The notes: generated by a model from the sequence alone, not told the origin. A stretch of 64,000 bases of DNA from Prionace glauca (GCA_037974335.1 CM075760.1:7995432-8059431); one strand, 5' to 3'. Shown: positions 34,579-47,139, numbered from the stretch's first letter. Numbers and translations are program-made.

Positions 34579-36225
34579 TACGTGCATGTGTATATGAAAA
34601 GAAGACAATCTGTGAGACAGAATGAGAACAATAGAGAATGTGTGGGTGTGTGTTTGGCTGTGTGCTTTGTCTGGAAAATGTCAAGTTGTGCACAAATCAA
34701 TTTCACAATGTTCCAAATATAACAATCCACTCTCATCAACCTCATCATTTTCACTCTTTCCAGCTTCGATTTGAAGATCCACCATCAGCAGGATGTGACT
34801 CTAGCCGGACAGCAGTATGTGTAACTGGGCAAAGCCTTCTGAGATGCCCAGGAATACCACTCTGCTGAAAATAAGTTGAGAACAGGAAACAAATGTTGGT
34901 CTTCTCAGAGATCCCCACATCCCATGGAAGAATAAATGAAATAAAACACAAGCATACATGTTTATGTAGTATAAAATATATCATCTCTCTGTATCAACTC
35001 TCGCAATCTGCCTGTATCTATTTCGATCCAACGATCACAGTGTTTGGTTGTGTTGAAGAGATCATGATTGTTGCTACCAAGGTGCTGGAGAAGCTGGAAA
35101 CTTTCTTTTCCTAAGAAATGGGAAACATTGGTACAGGTTTACAAATTAAAAGATCAGTAAGTTTCCTGCAGTACTGTTGCTGGGCAGATTTGTTTATAAA
35201 TAGGCCCCATTGACAATGCTACGAGATTGAAGTTGGCTTGCAGCCAAGCGCTCAGCACTGAGTAAACAGATCTTTGAGTTACTGAACAAACACCGTCAGA
35301 TGCTTCCTGCAAATATTTTCGGGTGTTTGGCAGCAGGTTGGACTGCCGCCAAATACTGCGTCGGACAGATTAACGTGAATCTGTAAGGATAGATTGGAAC
35401 TTAGTCAGTAATATAATAATTGTTTATTTCCCACAAGAAAGACACGTTTTACTTTGTATTCTTTCTCAGCAAATATTTTAAATGAACGCACTGTTCACTA
35501 TGTGATTAAACAATATCAGAAACTAGTAAAATGACCAGGTACTATTTCATTTTTATAACTTGCAAATAAATGTCCTTTCAACAATTAAAGCCATGTTGTG
35601 AGCTACTGCGTGATGTGCATGGAGGAGATTTTGTTGTTCCCAATCCCTCAGTCTAATGAGATCAGTGTAAAGGCCCCAAAATGAAAATAAGTAAAAGTAG
35701 AAGAAAACCATATAACTGCCTTCAACTGCACGGATTCTTGGAATATTCTCAGTGCTCTGCCCCTCTCTTACATTTGATTAGATCCATGTTCTGTTGTGCA
35801 GCGCAATCTGATTTCGATCATTTACCAGTCCCTATCGTAGCTGCCAATCTGTGAAGAAATGACCCGTTCATAACCTGGTTCAGTGGGAGATAAAACATTT
35901 ATTCTTGTGATATTGTGCAATTTGCCGCAAAGTCCTGATATCCTGTTTTCACACTACCAGTGAATGTTAGACAGCCAGTGGCTAATAAAATGAGCTGTAT
36001 TGATTTGGATGCTGACGGAGAACTTTCCTGATCCCCGTGTCCGTTCTGATTCATTAAATTCTCTGTCCAAAGTCGATTTTAATTTCATGTTTCTCTGTCA
36101 ACTCAAGTAATCATAAGTCAACCAGTTTTCTTTCACCGTTAATTTTCACAGGGTTAAATAACTATTGGGGAAATATAAGGCGTAACATTGCGTCATACGA
36201 GGATTTTCATTTTTGAATATATTTG

Positions 36226-36540
36226 TGAGTTGCACGGCGACATCTTTGTTAGCACTTCTGCCTTAAAGTGCCAGGGACACAGTTTCAATTCCAGATTTTG
36301 GTCTATGTGGAATCACTACCTGTGTGGAGTGTGCACATTCTCCTATTGTCTGCCTGTTTACTCACACTGTCAAATAATGTGTCATTTAGGTTGATTGGCC
36401 CATAATGACCCATACATTGACCCATAATATCAAGGGAATTAGCAGGGCACATAGTTGGGTGTTGGGGATAGGGCCTGGGTTGGAATGGTATCGGTGCGAG
36501 CCCGATAGGCAAAATGGCCTCCTTCTGCTCTGTAGGGATT
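36226..36540 (+). mobile_element. tRNA-derived SINE (HE1-like), plus strand
   Basis: Head 'ttagcacttctgccttaaag' with B-box-like TTTCAATTCC, body, then tail 'tggcctccttctgctctgta' and 'gggattctatga'. Inserted in the V-upstream duplicate. Confidence 0.75.
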
Positions 36541-36544
36541 CTAT

Positions 36545-36840
36545 GAACAAGGGCACCGCTGGATGACCAGAATTTATTGCCTACCTCTTTCCAAGGGCAA
36601 TGGAGAGCCAACCACATTGCCGTGGCTCTGGAATTGCAGATAGGCCAAACTAGTTAAGGACGGCAGATCCCCTTCTCGAAAATTCATTAGTGAAGCAATA
36701 GGTTTTATTTTACACAATCGACAGTGATATCACGCTGAAAAGTAGATTCTTATTTCCAGATGTTTTGACTGAATTTAAATTCAACCACCTGTTGTTCTGG
36801 GATTCGAAGCCAGGTCCTGAAAATATTAATGCAGTTATTG
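36545..36840 (-). mobile_element. tRNA-type SINE (second family), minus strand
   Basis: Minus-strand copy: 'agccaaccacattgccgtgg', 'aaggacggcagatccccttc', and head end 'tctgggattcgaagccaggt' (complement of a B box). Same family as 55.3 kb. Confidence 0.75.
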
Positions 36841-37299
36841 GATGAATTGTCAGCGACAATAACAGGAGGCCAATTCTTCTCTTCTTCGTACATCCGGTCT
36901 CAAATTACAGTGATAGCTATCCACACCTGAAATACAATCATCCCAGCATTTAGTTACATAAATCGATAATAATTCCTCTAATGAATTATATTTTTGCTGC
37001 AATGTGCTAGAAACTCAAAATTATTGCGGATCAGAGTGACGTATTCACCCCAATAAGGTAATGTCATTTTCTTTATGTTTATTCCATTGTGAAGGGATGC
37101 AGAAATGAAGGGACTTAATTTACAATCAAATTATTATTTTTTCTCTCTAATACAGGTGCTCAAATGCAATTTCACCTCTTGGACTAGCAGAGACGTTACA
37201 ATGGATTTCACTGTCACTGCCTCAGTGTTAGTCTGTCTCTTGAATGTTCCGGTGCCAGCAATCAATTAACTGGGAATAATTCTCAGTATTTTTGATATA

Positions 37300-37630
37300 T
37301 TTTGTTTGATTTAATTTGATTTATTATTATCATATATATTAGTACACAGTGAAAATTATTCATTCTTGCACTACATACAGATGGAGCATACCGTACATAG
37401 GGCAGGACGGGAGAGAGTGAAGAATGTTATGTTGCAGTCATAGCTAGGGTCGAGAAAAAAAATCAATTTAATGCGATGTAGGTCCATTCAGTAATCTGAT
37501 TGCAACAGTAAAGAAGTTGTTTTTGAATCAGTTTGCACGTTTCCTCAAATATTGTATCTGTCCCCGATGGCAAAAGATGATTCAGTATGCCCGGGGTGCG
37601 TGACGTTTTGTTTTCATAGTTTTTTTCATA
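37300..37630 (+). repeat. Interspersed repeat inserted in V pseudogene leader intron
   Basis: Starts tttgtttgatttaatttg and follows the repeat at 9055-9292 ('gcatagctagggt'-like block, 'cagtaaagaagttgtttttg'). It separates the remains of the leader intron from the V exon of the pseudogene. Confidence 0.7.
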
Positions 37631-37640
37631 TTTTATAAAG

Positions 37641-37886
37641 TGTCGAATCGGAGGTTGTGTTGACTCAGCCAGAGGCAGAAACCGGGCATCCTTGAGGCTC
37701 CCTGAGACTGAGCTGTAAAGACAAAGAGTTCAATATTGGCAGCAACAGGATAGTCTGGGTCTGATCAGTCCCTGGGGAGTGTTCACAGTGTTTTCTTCAG
37801 TATGATTGTCTTGGAAGAACCTACAATTCCTCCGCCCCAGGGATTCAGAATCTATTTACTCCGCCCAAAGACACTTCAAACAACGT
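37641..37886 (+). pseudogene. IgM-type VH pseudogene, truncated
   Basis: Exon reads SEVVLTQPEAETGHP at its start, then GSLRLSCK, a Trp in VWV, and PGIQ near the end, so it is a relative of the V gene at 47.3 kb. It has two in-frame stops (TGA after GHP, TGA after VWV) and altered framework 2. It is cut off before framework 3 ends, where a SINE takes over at about 37886. No leader exon, RSS or J is visible. Upstream, 37200-37260 matches the leader intron of the 47-kb gene ('tcactgcctcagtgttag'). Confidence 0.88.
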
Positions 37887-38045
37887 AAAGAGGAAATCCT
37901 GGAAAATCTCAGCAACTCTGGCAGCATCAGTCAGGAGAGAGAAGCTTTGTCAAAAGGTCATCTGGACTCGAAACGTCAGCTTTTTTCAATCCTCACAAAT
38001 ATTGCCAGGCCTGCTGAGAGTTTCCAGTATTTTGTCTTTTGTTTT
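37886..38045 (+). mobile_element. SINE fragment truncating the V pseudogene
   Basis: Contains 'tcatctggactcgaaacgtc' and 'tgctgagagtttccagtatt', the marks of a common shark SINE. It replaces the 3' end of the V exon. Confidence 0.7.
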
Positions 38046-38650
38046 CAATTTGCTGTAATTTGCTTTTATACTTCAAACGGCATCTTTTCTTTGGAAATAA
38101 CTGGAAATGGAAGATTGCTATATTTATCCTGTCTGTACTACATAGACTCCAGTTCCACTGTGATGAAAATAACTCTTAGCCACGACTGAAATTGCCGGGC
38201 AGGTCAGTCATTTGTATCAAAGCAGCTATAGAAAATCAAATAATAAAATCATCCAGAGGGCAGGTTTCAACATGGTAGTTCACAATCGCCTTCTTCGCAG
38301 GGACAACTATATGTTGGCTTTGTCAGTGATGCTCATATCCAGTGGGTCAATAACAACAGGGTAAAGTGCTGCAGATTCTGGAAATCTAAAGCGAAAACAA
38401 CACAAATGTTACTCAACAGGTCAATGTGCATCATCAGAAAGAGAACTAGATTCACATTAAAGATCGATGCCAGGATACAAAATCTCATTGATATAATTCT
38501 AAAGAACAAAACTGTTCTCTCCAATGTTCTACCTTAATACTGATTCTTCAAACAAAATTACACATTTACTGTCAAGTTATCACATCTCTGTTTGTGGTAG
38601 GTTGCTGTACGCAAATTACCTGCTGTGACTAAATTCATCAAAAGGACATC
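38045..38650. other. Gene-free stretch
   Basis: No J, D or constant-exon pattern follows the V pseudogene, and no repeat is recognised. Confidence 0.35.
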
Positions 38651-38654
38651 AGTG

Positions 38655-39330
38655 AGTTTTAAGAACAAACAAAGAGCAAAGAACAATACAGCACAGGAAA
38701 CAGGACCTTCGGCCTTCCACGCCTGCGCCACTCAAACTTTAGGACGACATGAGGTCGGGTAAAGTGTTCTATAAATGCAAGTTCCACCACAATGAACGTT
38801 GTAATTCTTTGGAAGCGTTGAGATTAATGCGAACATAGTCAAGCTTGTGCCTGATCACAACAAAATAACATCATAGAATCCCTGCAGTTCAAAAGCAGGC
38901 CATTTGGTCTAACAACTATGCAGTGGCTCTCCAGCAGAGCAACTACCTGGGTCCAGCCTTCACCCTATCCTGACAACGACGCATAATCACAGGCTAATCC
39001 CCTGAACCTACACATCGTCGAACACCAATAAGAAATTGAGCAGAGACAATCCACCTTGGACCTGGGAAGGATGCTTTGCTGGATAGCTGGTGCAGACTTG
39101 ATGAACTGAATGGTCTTCTTCTGCACTGTAGGGATTCTATGTTTCTACGTTGCACATCATTGGACGCTAAGGGGCAATTTATCATAGCCAATCCACCTAA
39201 CCTACACATCCTGGGTCTATGATAGAAAGCCAGAGCACTCGGAGGAAACCCACATGGATATGGATAGAATGTGAAAACCACACACAGTCACCCAAGGTTG
39301 GAACGAACCTGTTTCCCCGTCGCCTGTGAG
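38655..39330. mobile_element. Nest of SINE and LINE-end fragments
   Basis: A LINE-end scrap ('aacaatacagcacaggaaac') at 38680-38750. Then a minus-strand HE1-like SINE starts at 38872 and continues at about 39150-39320 ('ggcaatttatcatagccaat'), interrupted by a plus-strand SINE 3' end at about 39050-39148 ('cactgtagggattctatg'). Confidence 0.6.
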
Positions 39331-39339
39331 GGAGCAAAG

Positions 39340-40289
39340 CTAATAGTTTCTCTTAGTGATAACCACACTTTTTTTAAATTCTTCCCTCGTGTGAGTGGGA
39401 TCTCTATTTGTAACAGGAGTACTTCGGACATCAGATCTGTGTTGTTTTTAAATTGAACTTGTCTAGTTTAAACAGATTAAATCCTCAATCAGATTAACAT
39501 TCAGTGGAATATCTGCCTGCTCAGAGATGCTTTATAAATTGTGACATCAGAATTTTCAGAACTCATTCTGAAATGAAATGTATAATTTTCTTCAATCAAA
39601 TACAACTGGTGTTATAAATGTTCAAAAGTTTCTATTCATTTTGAACCAACTATTAATATTCTTAAAAATAAATCGCTATTTTGAGTTGAAACTGATCAAT
39701 AAGTGACGGTTTATCTGGTTTTTCTGTCATGAACATTTCATTGTAAACAGTGAGGTATTTATGTAACTAAATATAAGAATAGTAATTCCAAATGAGATTG
39801 TTGATTGACAAAAACACAACAAATATTTCCCCACCAACACAGCACAGAAATAGAGAGAACCATGCAAATCAATCAACGGATTCCAGTAATGATTGTTTTT
39901 CAACATTATTTATTCATCAGTTATGTGAGGAAAAACATCATGATGATATCTATGTTCGGAATGAGGAAATAATTCCTCTGATCCCGAAATAAAATGACAC
40001 AGAAAACACAGAACACCTCCTGTGTTTCAGCTGTTTCTCTGTCTTTCTCCTGTCTGTTTCTGTGTCTTGTCTCTCCACGATGGTTCATCGTCTTCACTCC
40101 ACAGATAAAGTCAATATCTGTCCAATGTATTCTCTCAGCCAGAGTTACAGGCTTCTAAAATATATAATTAAATTAATTTGAATCCAGGAGTGAGATTTAT
40201 TCTAAAAAGTCTCTTGAACACTCCATTTTCTTGAAATGTTTGCTACATTTTCTTCTGCATCTCATTTCGGCTGTAGCTAATGATAAGAA
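39340..40289. other. Gene-free stretch
   Basis: AT-rich unique DNA, nothing recognised. Confidence 0.3.
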
Positions 40290-41220
40290 TTCGATGTGTC
40301 AGCACCAAGGGACCTTTCCCTAGATTTAGCCGGTGTTGTCCCTGTCCTTGCAGTATTTGACTGGACAGTGTCGAGGAATATTTACTCTGCATCTAAACTA
40401 ACTGCAGCTGCCTTTTGAATGTTTGTTGTGACTTTGTCAATATCAAGATTTAATCTGTACCTAATCTCTATTGTACCTGACCTGGATGTGTTTTATTGAA
40501 GTGTGTAGCCGATTTTTCCCTGTACCGAGCATCTGCCGCCCTAATCTCTAAAGGAATAGTGTATGAGAGGTTTTACGTCGAATAGAGTCCATTCTCTTTC
40601 TGCCTTCATTTTGTTTGAGCAGACTTTGTACAAGGAGGTTCACTTTGTTTCTATACACGATACTGTTCCGGGAATGTTTGATTTGAATAGTGTAGAGGGA
40701 GATTCACTTTGTACTGATTCATGCTATTCCTGACTTGGGAGTATTTAATTTGGCAATGCAGAGGGAATTTTGCATTCTGCAGCTAAGCCCATGTTCTTCC
40801 TGTCCTTCCCATTTATGATGGTGTAGTCGCCATCCTTGAAAATTTCATGGGGATTAAATTTGTCTTTTTATATTCCAGCAAATTTACCCTGTGTCAGCTT
40901 ATATTATGAGGCTATGTATTTCTTTATTTTTCACTAGAGCCTAACTCATTATATATTGCATGTAGAATTTTATATTGCCTACCTCTACTCATATTAGACT
41001 GAATCTTTTATCTGTTTGTATTAAGTTAGACGCTTTCCCTGTTTATGTTGTCCGTAATTTTGCTCTTTATGTAAAGCGAGACGTTGTCTCTGTTTATATT
41101 CGTTTAGATATTTCTATTTGTATCAAATTAGATGCAGTCTTGTTTCTGAAATTGACCGTGTCCATGTATATATTGCATTAGACATGGTCTCAGTTTTTAT
41201 TGCACTGGTCAATGCCCGTA
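40290..41220 (+). repeat. Degenerate minisatellites (about 66-bp and 35-45-bp units)
   Basis: From 40290 to 40850 roughly eight diverged units of about 66 bases repeat the words 'gtgtagagggagattcactt' and 'ctgttccgggaatgtttga'. From 40860 to 41220 shorter units repeat 'tctgtttatatt' with 'ttagac'. Both are common shark tandem-repeat types. Confidence 0.65.
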
Positions 41221-41382
41221 ATGATAAAACTGGCAGGAAGAGCGTAATTCTCTGCATCCTTCTGCAACTGCAAACTCGATGAGATTTTGGGCTTTGTAAA
41301 AGAAGAAGCGATTTCGGAAATCTACTTCTGCTGACTGCATTCAAAATGGATACCAATTCCTGTGTAGAATGCACTGTCAACA

Positions 41383-41500
41383 AAGAACAAAAATCAAAGA
41401 CAATTACAGCACAGGAAAAGGCCCTTCGAACCTCCAAGACTGCACCAACCAAATACTGTCTACCCAATACTGCCGGTTTCTGGATCCCGCCTGAAAACAA
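41383..41500 (-). mobile_element. LINE 3' end scrap
   Basis: 'gacaattacagcacaggaaa' followed by 'aggcccttcgaacctccaag' marks the 3' end of a CR1-type LINE on the minus strand. Confidence 0.6.
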
Positions 41501-41559
41501 TGTTTTTATCCCAACATATTATCTCTTCTTCTCGCAGAACCGTGTCGTAATACAGGCAT

Positions 41560-42640
41560 AATTCAAACAAAGGCAGAGTTCCGTGCAGGAATAACGCTGA
41601 CATATTCTACTGAAATATATACAGGGTCCGTATCGAACATTACATATCCAGAGAGAATGTCTAGTGCAATGTAAACTGAGTTCTGATCTAGCAGAGTATT
41701 AACAGAGCCAGACTGTATTTTAATATAAACAGGGGCCTGATCCAACAAAATAGAAATAGTGCCGAGTGCATGTGGGGGTGGGCAAATGCCAGATTCCAAT
41801 GACACCAACATCCCATGAAAGAAACATTAAAAAGAAATGACATTGTCAAGGAAAATAAAACTGAAACAGTGTATTCTGCAGCTTTACTGATAAAGGTGCT
41901 TGTGTGACATTAACTGAGACAGCGCCGACTAATTAATGATACTGGACCGAGTTTTACATGAGCTGAGATGGAGCAAAGTGCATTAGCAATAATGACTGGT
42001 GCAGGATTGAGACATGTTTAATCTGAGACAGAATCCAGAGTGTTAGTGATAACTACTGACACAGAACCCTGACTGATATAAACTCAGTAAAAAGTCTGAC
42101 AACACCAGGTTTTTAGACTAAAACCTGGTGTTGTCAGACTTTTTACTGTGTTTACGCCAGTCCAACGCCGGCATACCCACATCATGATATAAACTAAGGC
42201 AGAGCCTACTTTATTCGTAATAATTGTTGATACAGAACCGAGACTGATACATCCTGAGATTCGGACAATGCAGCAAAGAGAAAGTGTCGCGAACTGCAAT
42301 AAAATTGAGATATGGCGTAGTCTTAAATAATCAAACACATGGATTGTGCATCGTTAATTTAGACATCACTTAGACATGAAAAATAAACTATTAGCATAGT
42401 ACCTGTGGCAGAACCATGTGTTACGCATGAAGACTGTACTTCCAGTTTAGTGTACAGCGGCAAATGTTGCGAAGCAGTAAGAATTAAGATACAGCCTCTT
42501 GTCAGGTTAGAAGAGACATGGCTCATTGCGATCATAACTTAGAAATTATAATATTAACAGTGCCGCTACCTCATATATGAGTACCTGAAATTGAGCCGAG
42601 TGCAGGAAAATAAAACTTAGATAGGACCTCCTGGAATGTG
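41560..42640 (-). repeat. Degenerate minisatellites, opposite direction
   Basis: Units with 'aatataaacaggggcctgat' (about 41600-41770) are the reverse of those at 40.9-41.2 kb. From 41880 to 42640 units of about 60 bases repeat 'gtgataactactgacacaga'. A short foldback sits inside (42084-42148). Confidence 0.55.
42084..42180. repeat. Short foldback repeat, 31-bp arms
   Basis: Arms 42084-42115 and 42118-42148 are inverted copies (CAGTAAAAAGTCTGACAAC at the outer end), with almost no loop. The flank to 42180 matches the outer part of the 29.0-kb foldback ('cagtccaacgccggcat'). Confidence 0.9.
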
Positions 42641-42699
42641 ATCCAGGCAGAGACTAGTGTAACACAGAGTCAGAGGCGAGTTGAGTATAGGCAGAAATA

Positions 42700-43030
42700 T
42701 AATACGTTTAAAATTAGAAAACGAAACATAGAAAATTTCAGCTCAGAATCAGGCCTTTTGGCCCTTCTTGTCTGTGCCGAACCATTTTTTTGCCTAGTCC
42801 CACTGACCTGCACTTGGACCATATCCCTCCACACTCCTCTCATCCATGAACCCGTCCAAGGTTTTCTCAAATGTTAAATGTGACCCTGCATTTACCACTT
42901 TATTCGGCAGCTCATTCCACACTCCCACCACTCTCTGCGTGAAGAAACTCCCCCACCCCCAATATTCCCTTTAAACTTTTCTCCTTTACCCTTAACCCAT
43001 GCCCTCGGTTTTTTCCTCTCCCCTCGCCTC
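42700..43030 (-). mobile_element. LINE 3' end fragment, minus strand
   Basis: Blocks 'ggccttttggcccttcttgt', 'ttctcaaatgttaaatgtga' and 'ccaccactctctgcgtgaag' are the C-terminal/UTR order of a CR1-type LINE in reverse. Confidence 0.75.
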
Positions 43031-43269
43031 CTTATTTCATGAGATTTTGGCGTCACTGGTGAAGTCAACTTTTGTTGTTATATCCTAATTTCCTTTGAGG
43101 ATGTGGTGACAGGCTTTGGAAAGCTGGTGAGTGAGGTGTTCTTCGACACAGCTACTTTTTCCAGAATGGTATTGAGGTTTTTGAGTGGGACAAGTCGGGC
43201 AAGTAGAGAATATTCAATCGTTTATGTTGCAACAGAGGCCGGTTCATGTGCGGTATTGTCCTTTGTTCT

Positions 43270-43690
43270 TTGTTCATACTCCTCACTTTTGTCTTGTAGA
43301 TGACGGATAGAGTTTGGGAATGCAGGCAATCAGCTGTTCACAACAGAACTCCTGGCATCTGACCTGCTCTTGCAGCAACTTGGTTTAAAAGCCTGTTCCA
43401 GTTCAGATGTTCATGAATTATATTGCCCAGGATGTTGACAGTGAGGGATTCTGTGAGAAAAATTATACTTAGTGTCAAGGGAAAATCGTTGGAATCTCCC
43501 TTATTGGAGAAGGTCATTGCCTGCCACTTGTGTGGCATCAATATTACTTGCCACTCATTAGCCCAAGACTGAATGTTTTCTCAGCCATCTCACAGGAAAG
43601 TTACGCAGCTTTTCTGACATCTTGTTAAAAACAGTGATGAGCTCTCCAATCATCAGGAACACTCTGTCGAAGAGCCATCCAGCCTCCATT
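43270..43690 (-). mobile_element. LINE fragment (Jockey/L2-like family), minus strand
   Basis: 'ggtcattgcctgccacttgt' and 'atattacttgccactcatta' are the reverse of the RT-domain end of the same LINE family as at 32.1 kb. Confidence 0.65.
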
Positions 43691-43699
43691 CTGTCTCCA

Positions 43700-43990
43700 C
43701 AGATATAGAACATAGAACATAGAACATTACAGCACAAACAGGCCCTTCGGCCCTCGAGTTACGCCGATCACATCAACCAATCTATAGACCTATCTATAAC
43801 CCCCAATCCCATTAAACCCCATATACTCATCCAGAAGTCTTTTAAAAGACCCCAGCGAGTTCGCCTCCACCACCGATGACGGCAGCCGATTCCATTCACT
43901 CACCACCCTCTGAGTGAAAAACTTACCCCGAACATCACCTCTGTACTTCCCTCCCCGCACCTTAAATCTGTGTCCTCTCGTAGACATGCT
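43700..43990 (-). mobile_element. CR1-type LINE 3' end, minus strand
   Basis: Starts 'agaacatagaacatagaaca' (octamer-like 3' end), then on the minus strand encodes STRGHRFKVRGGKYRG and RVVSEWNRLPSSVVEA, the LINE C terminus. A separate subfamily from that at 51.8 kb. Confidence 0.88.
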
Positions 43991-44944
43991 GAAATTTTCC
44001 AGCTTTTTCTGATTGTTTTCAGTATTTCATTCCATACAACACATAGTTGTAATTTACTTCGTATGATTTATTTGATATTCCTATTTATTGACATTACACT
44101 GGCCCTTTATCATCAAGGAATAAACCCTGTCCCAGAATTCAGTGGGGAATGGAATTAATTCAGCCCGAGGATAATGAACAGCTACCCAGCAGCCTCTGCG
44201 CTTCATTAACATTTAATCACCTCATCATCACATAGAAAGCCCTGGTACAAAGCTGGAGTGTGTGATGGTTTTCAAAGTGATTATATAAATGAAACCAACC
44301 GTATCTCATGTGAAGTTACTGAATCTTTAAATCCCGATTTATTATTACACTGTTTTGGGAAGTAATGTCACACTTGTAGTTGTCCAGTGAGTCTCACAAT
44401 ATTTCTGTTGTACCTTATTTAATTTTCACCCTGTTACCTTACTAATTTGGGTGAGGGCATAATGAGAGATTTGTTGTAAGTGAAAGAATCACATGTTTCA
44501 AATATTACAATCCTCTCTCCTCAAACTAATCATCTTCACTCTTTTTACCTTGGGATGAAGATTCAGCATCAGCAGAGAAATCCGAGCCTCAGGAAAATCT
44601 CGTCCTTCTCTTCGTGAGGATCAGTTTGCTAACTCCCGAAAAACTCGGGATAGATTTTGCCGAGACACACTGGAAGAATTGGAGACATTAGACTGAGACT
44701 AATCGAATAAAGGAGCTGATTCAATTTATGAAATAATCAAGTACAAATACATGAATGCAGAAGATCATCTTTCAATGCCATCTATTCATGCATCCATCAA
44801 TCGATTCACTGATTCCTCAATAAAAATATTCAGGATTCAAACTGTCATTCATTCAAATTTCATTCATTCCGAAGTCATTCATTCCTGCATCAACACAAGA
44901 ATACAATTATTATTTGCATAGATTGTGACATAATATTAATTTAG

Positions 44945-45135
44945 TTGATCAAGTGATCCAGAGGCCCAGGACAATGCTGTGAGGACGGGGATTTAAATCG
45001 GCCCATTGCAACTGGTCGAAGTTGAATTCAATTAATAAACCTGGAACAGATACTAACGGCGACCATTGGAACTTCTCTGACTCTCCAATGGAGGAAACCT
45101 ACCATCGCTACCTGGTCTTGCAAGACTGTGACTTC
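44945..45135 (+). mobile_element. tRNA-type SINE (second family), plus strand
   Basis: 'gtgatccagaggcccaggac', 'gcccattgcaactggtcgaa' and 'acctggtcttgcaagactgt'. It lies in a part of the V-upstream flank absent from the older copy, so it arrived later. Confidence 0.5.
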
Positions 45136-46984
45136 AGGTGGACAGCAAAGTAGCTACTCTTTAATATCTTCAGAAGTGACCGAAACAAAAACAGCCAGTT
45201 CAAGGGAATTTGGGAGAGGCAAAAAGTGCTGCTCTTTCCAATCAAACATCCCATGGAAGAATAAGGGGAAAGCAAACACAAACATACATTTTCATGTATC
45301 TTTTCGCTGAGACATCTCTCAGTTTTCCTGTAATTCTTTCTATCCATCCATCACAATATCCTGATCATCGTTATGGCTAACAGGGTATCAGAAAAGCTGC
45401 ATGGATTTCCTTTCTGTAGTAATGGGGAATGAAAACATCTACAATTACAACTTCTAAAAATTAAAGTGCCTCCAGTACTGTTGCTGGGTAGATTTGTTTT
45501 TAATTAGGCCTAACTGACAATGTGAAGGGTTTTAAGTTGGCTTGAAGCCAAGCGGTCATTGCTGAGGAAACAGATCTTTGATCTACTGCACAAACATCCC
45601 CAGATGTTTTCTGTCAATAACTTTAAGCATTTGACAGCAGCTAGGATTGCTGCCAAATACTGTGTGGGGCAGATTAGCGTGAACCTGGATGGACAACATG
45701 GGATTCAGACATTTAAACAATAAATGTTTCATTCCCACAAGGAAAACACGTTTTAAATCGTAATCATTCTAATCAAATATTTGCATTCAGTGTCCTGTTC
45801 ATTGTGTGAGTAAATGGTATCACAAAACAATAAAGTAACCAGATGCTTTTTCATTTGTATAACTTCCAAATAAATGCCATTCCAGTATTTAAAGTCTGTT
45901 TGTTAACCAAACCATGAAATGCGAGCGAGAGAGAGAGATGTTAATTTTTCCCAATTTCCCAGTCACTTGAGATCAGAGTAATGACCAAAAATGAATCGAA
46001 ATAATATTAAAATAACATCATAAAACTGACTTGACAGCGGAGATTCCTGGAATATTCTGAATGTTCTGTATCTCATTTAAACAGGCCTCTTGAGTGTGAT
46101 TAGCATCGTGCGCTATTGCACAGTATAATCTGATTTCCATTCTTGAAGAGTTCCTCTCATAGCTGCCAATGGGTGGAGAAATGATCAGTTCATAACCTGA
46201 TTCAATGGAAGATAAAACATTTATTCTTGTGATATTGTGCAATGTGCCGCAAAGTCCTGTTATCTTGTATTCCCAATACCAGTGAATGTTAGACAGCTGG
46301 AGGACAACAGAGTGAGCTGCAAAAATTTGAACGCTGAAGGAGAACTTTAATGACCTCCGTGCCCGTTCCGAGTCATTAACGTCTCAGTCAAAAGTCGATT
46401 TAATTTTATGTTTCTCTGTCAACTCACTATTTAATCATCAGAAGGGCGGGATTCTTATTATTTTTAAAGGGCTGTCTTCGAGATTGGGGCAGATTGAAAA
46501 ATACAAGGAGAAACATTGTAGTGTGTGCGAGTTTTTACTCATCTTCAGACTCAATTGTACAGTGATAGCCATCCCCGCTTTAAATAGAATCACTTTGTAT
46601 ATTCCACAGATTTAATTACAGAAATCGATAAAAACATTCTTCTGATAAATTATGCTTTATTATTGTAATATGACAGAGACCCGGAATTGTTGCAAAATTG
46701 ACTGACACACTCTTTATTTTCAGAAAGTGTTATTTCATCATTTTTAGATGTGTGTTCTTGTTAGTGGCGTGGTAATAAAATAGTCATACTTCCAATTGAA
46801 TTAGATTTCTTTTCAGATAACGAAAAGATGAACTGCAACATCACCATCAGAAATAATGGGGACAATATAATGAACATTTTAGTCAAACAAATATCCCGAT
46901 ACAGATAAAATGTCCATTTTAATATTAATCTATTGTAAATCTCCGAGTCCATTCTGTTGGGGGTGTGGAGGGTGGGACGTGGAT

Positions 46985-47026
46985 CCAGGCGCCGCCTCCA
47001 GCAGGGAATCAACAGGCGGCGCCTGG
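46985..47026. promoter_or_regulatory. Perfect inverted repeat upstream of V gene
   Basis: Arms CCAGGCGCCGCCT (46985-46997) and AGGCGGCGCCTGG (47014-47026) are exact inverted copies around 16 bases. The GC-rich block stands out from AT-rich surroundings and ends 20 bases before the TATA-like element. Possible protein-binding or hairpin site. I see no octamer (ATGCAAAT) between 46700 and the ATG. Confidence 0.6.
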
Positions 47027-47046
47027 AAAGCCGCCCCCTTCTGCCG

Positions 47047-47060
47047 GGTATTTAAATACC
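47047..47060 (+). promoter_or_regulatory. TATA-like element of the V promoter
   Basis: GGTATTTAAATACC, itself a perfect palindrome, about 80 bases before the leader ATG at 47140. Confidence 0.6.
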
Positions 47061-47139
47061 GCTCACTGGGACCGGAATCCAACAGTCCGGGAGCTGGTTT
47101 GTTCATTGAGTTCCTGACACAACCATTTTTTTTTTCAAA

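Larger units (their letters stand above)
34720..37300 (+). repeat. Old duplication of the V-upstream region, copy 1
   Basis: Collinear with 44490-47300, which is the upstream flank of the cluster B V gene. Good anchors are 35175-35390 with 45475-45700 ('agtactgttgctgggcagat') and 35880-36110 with 46200-46430 ('aaaacatttattcttgtgat'). Identity is roughly 75-85% by eye, so it is much older than the A/B duplication. It holds insertions: a SINE at 36226-36540 and another at 36545-36840. Confidence 0.85.
44490..47139 (+). repeat. Old duplication of the V-upstream region, copy 2
   Basis: Upstream flank of the cluster B V gene and mate of 34720-37300. A SINE-bearing insertion (about 44690-45220) is absent from copy 1. 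An octamer-like ATTTGCAT at 44912-44919 is too far from the V gene (2.2 kb) to be its core promoter. Confidence 0.85.

Noticed and set aside
38045-44490. J or C exons belonging to the 37.6-kb V pseudogene
   Set aside because: No WGxGT motif or C1-set pattern seen. The interval is minisatellites and LINE/SINE pieces.
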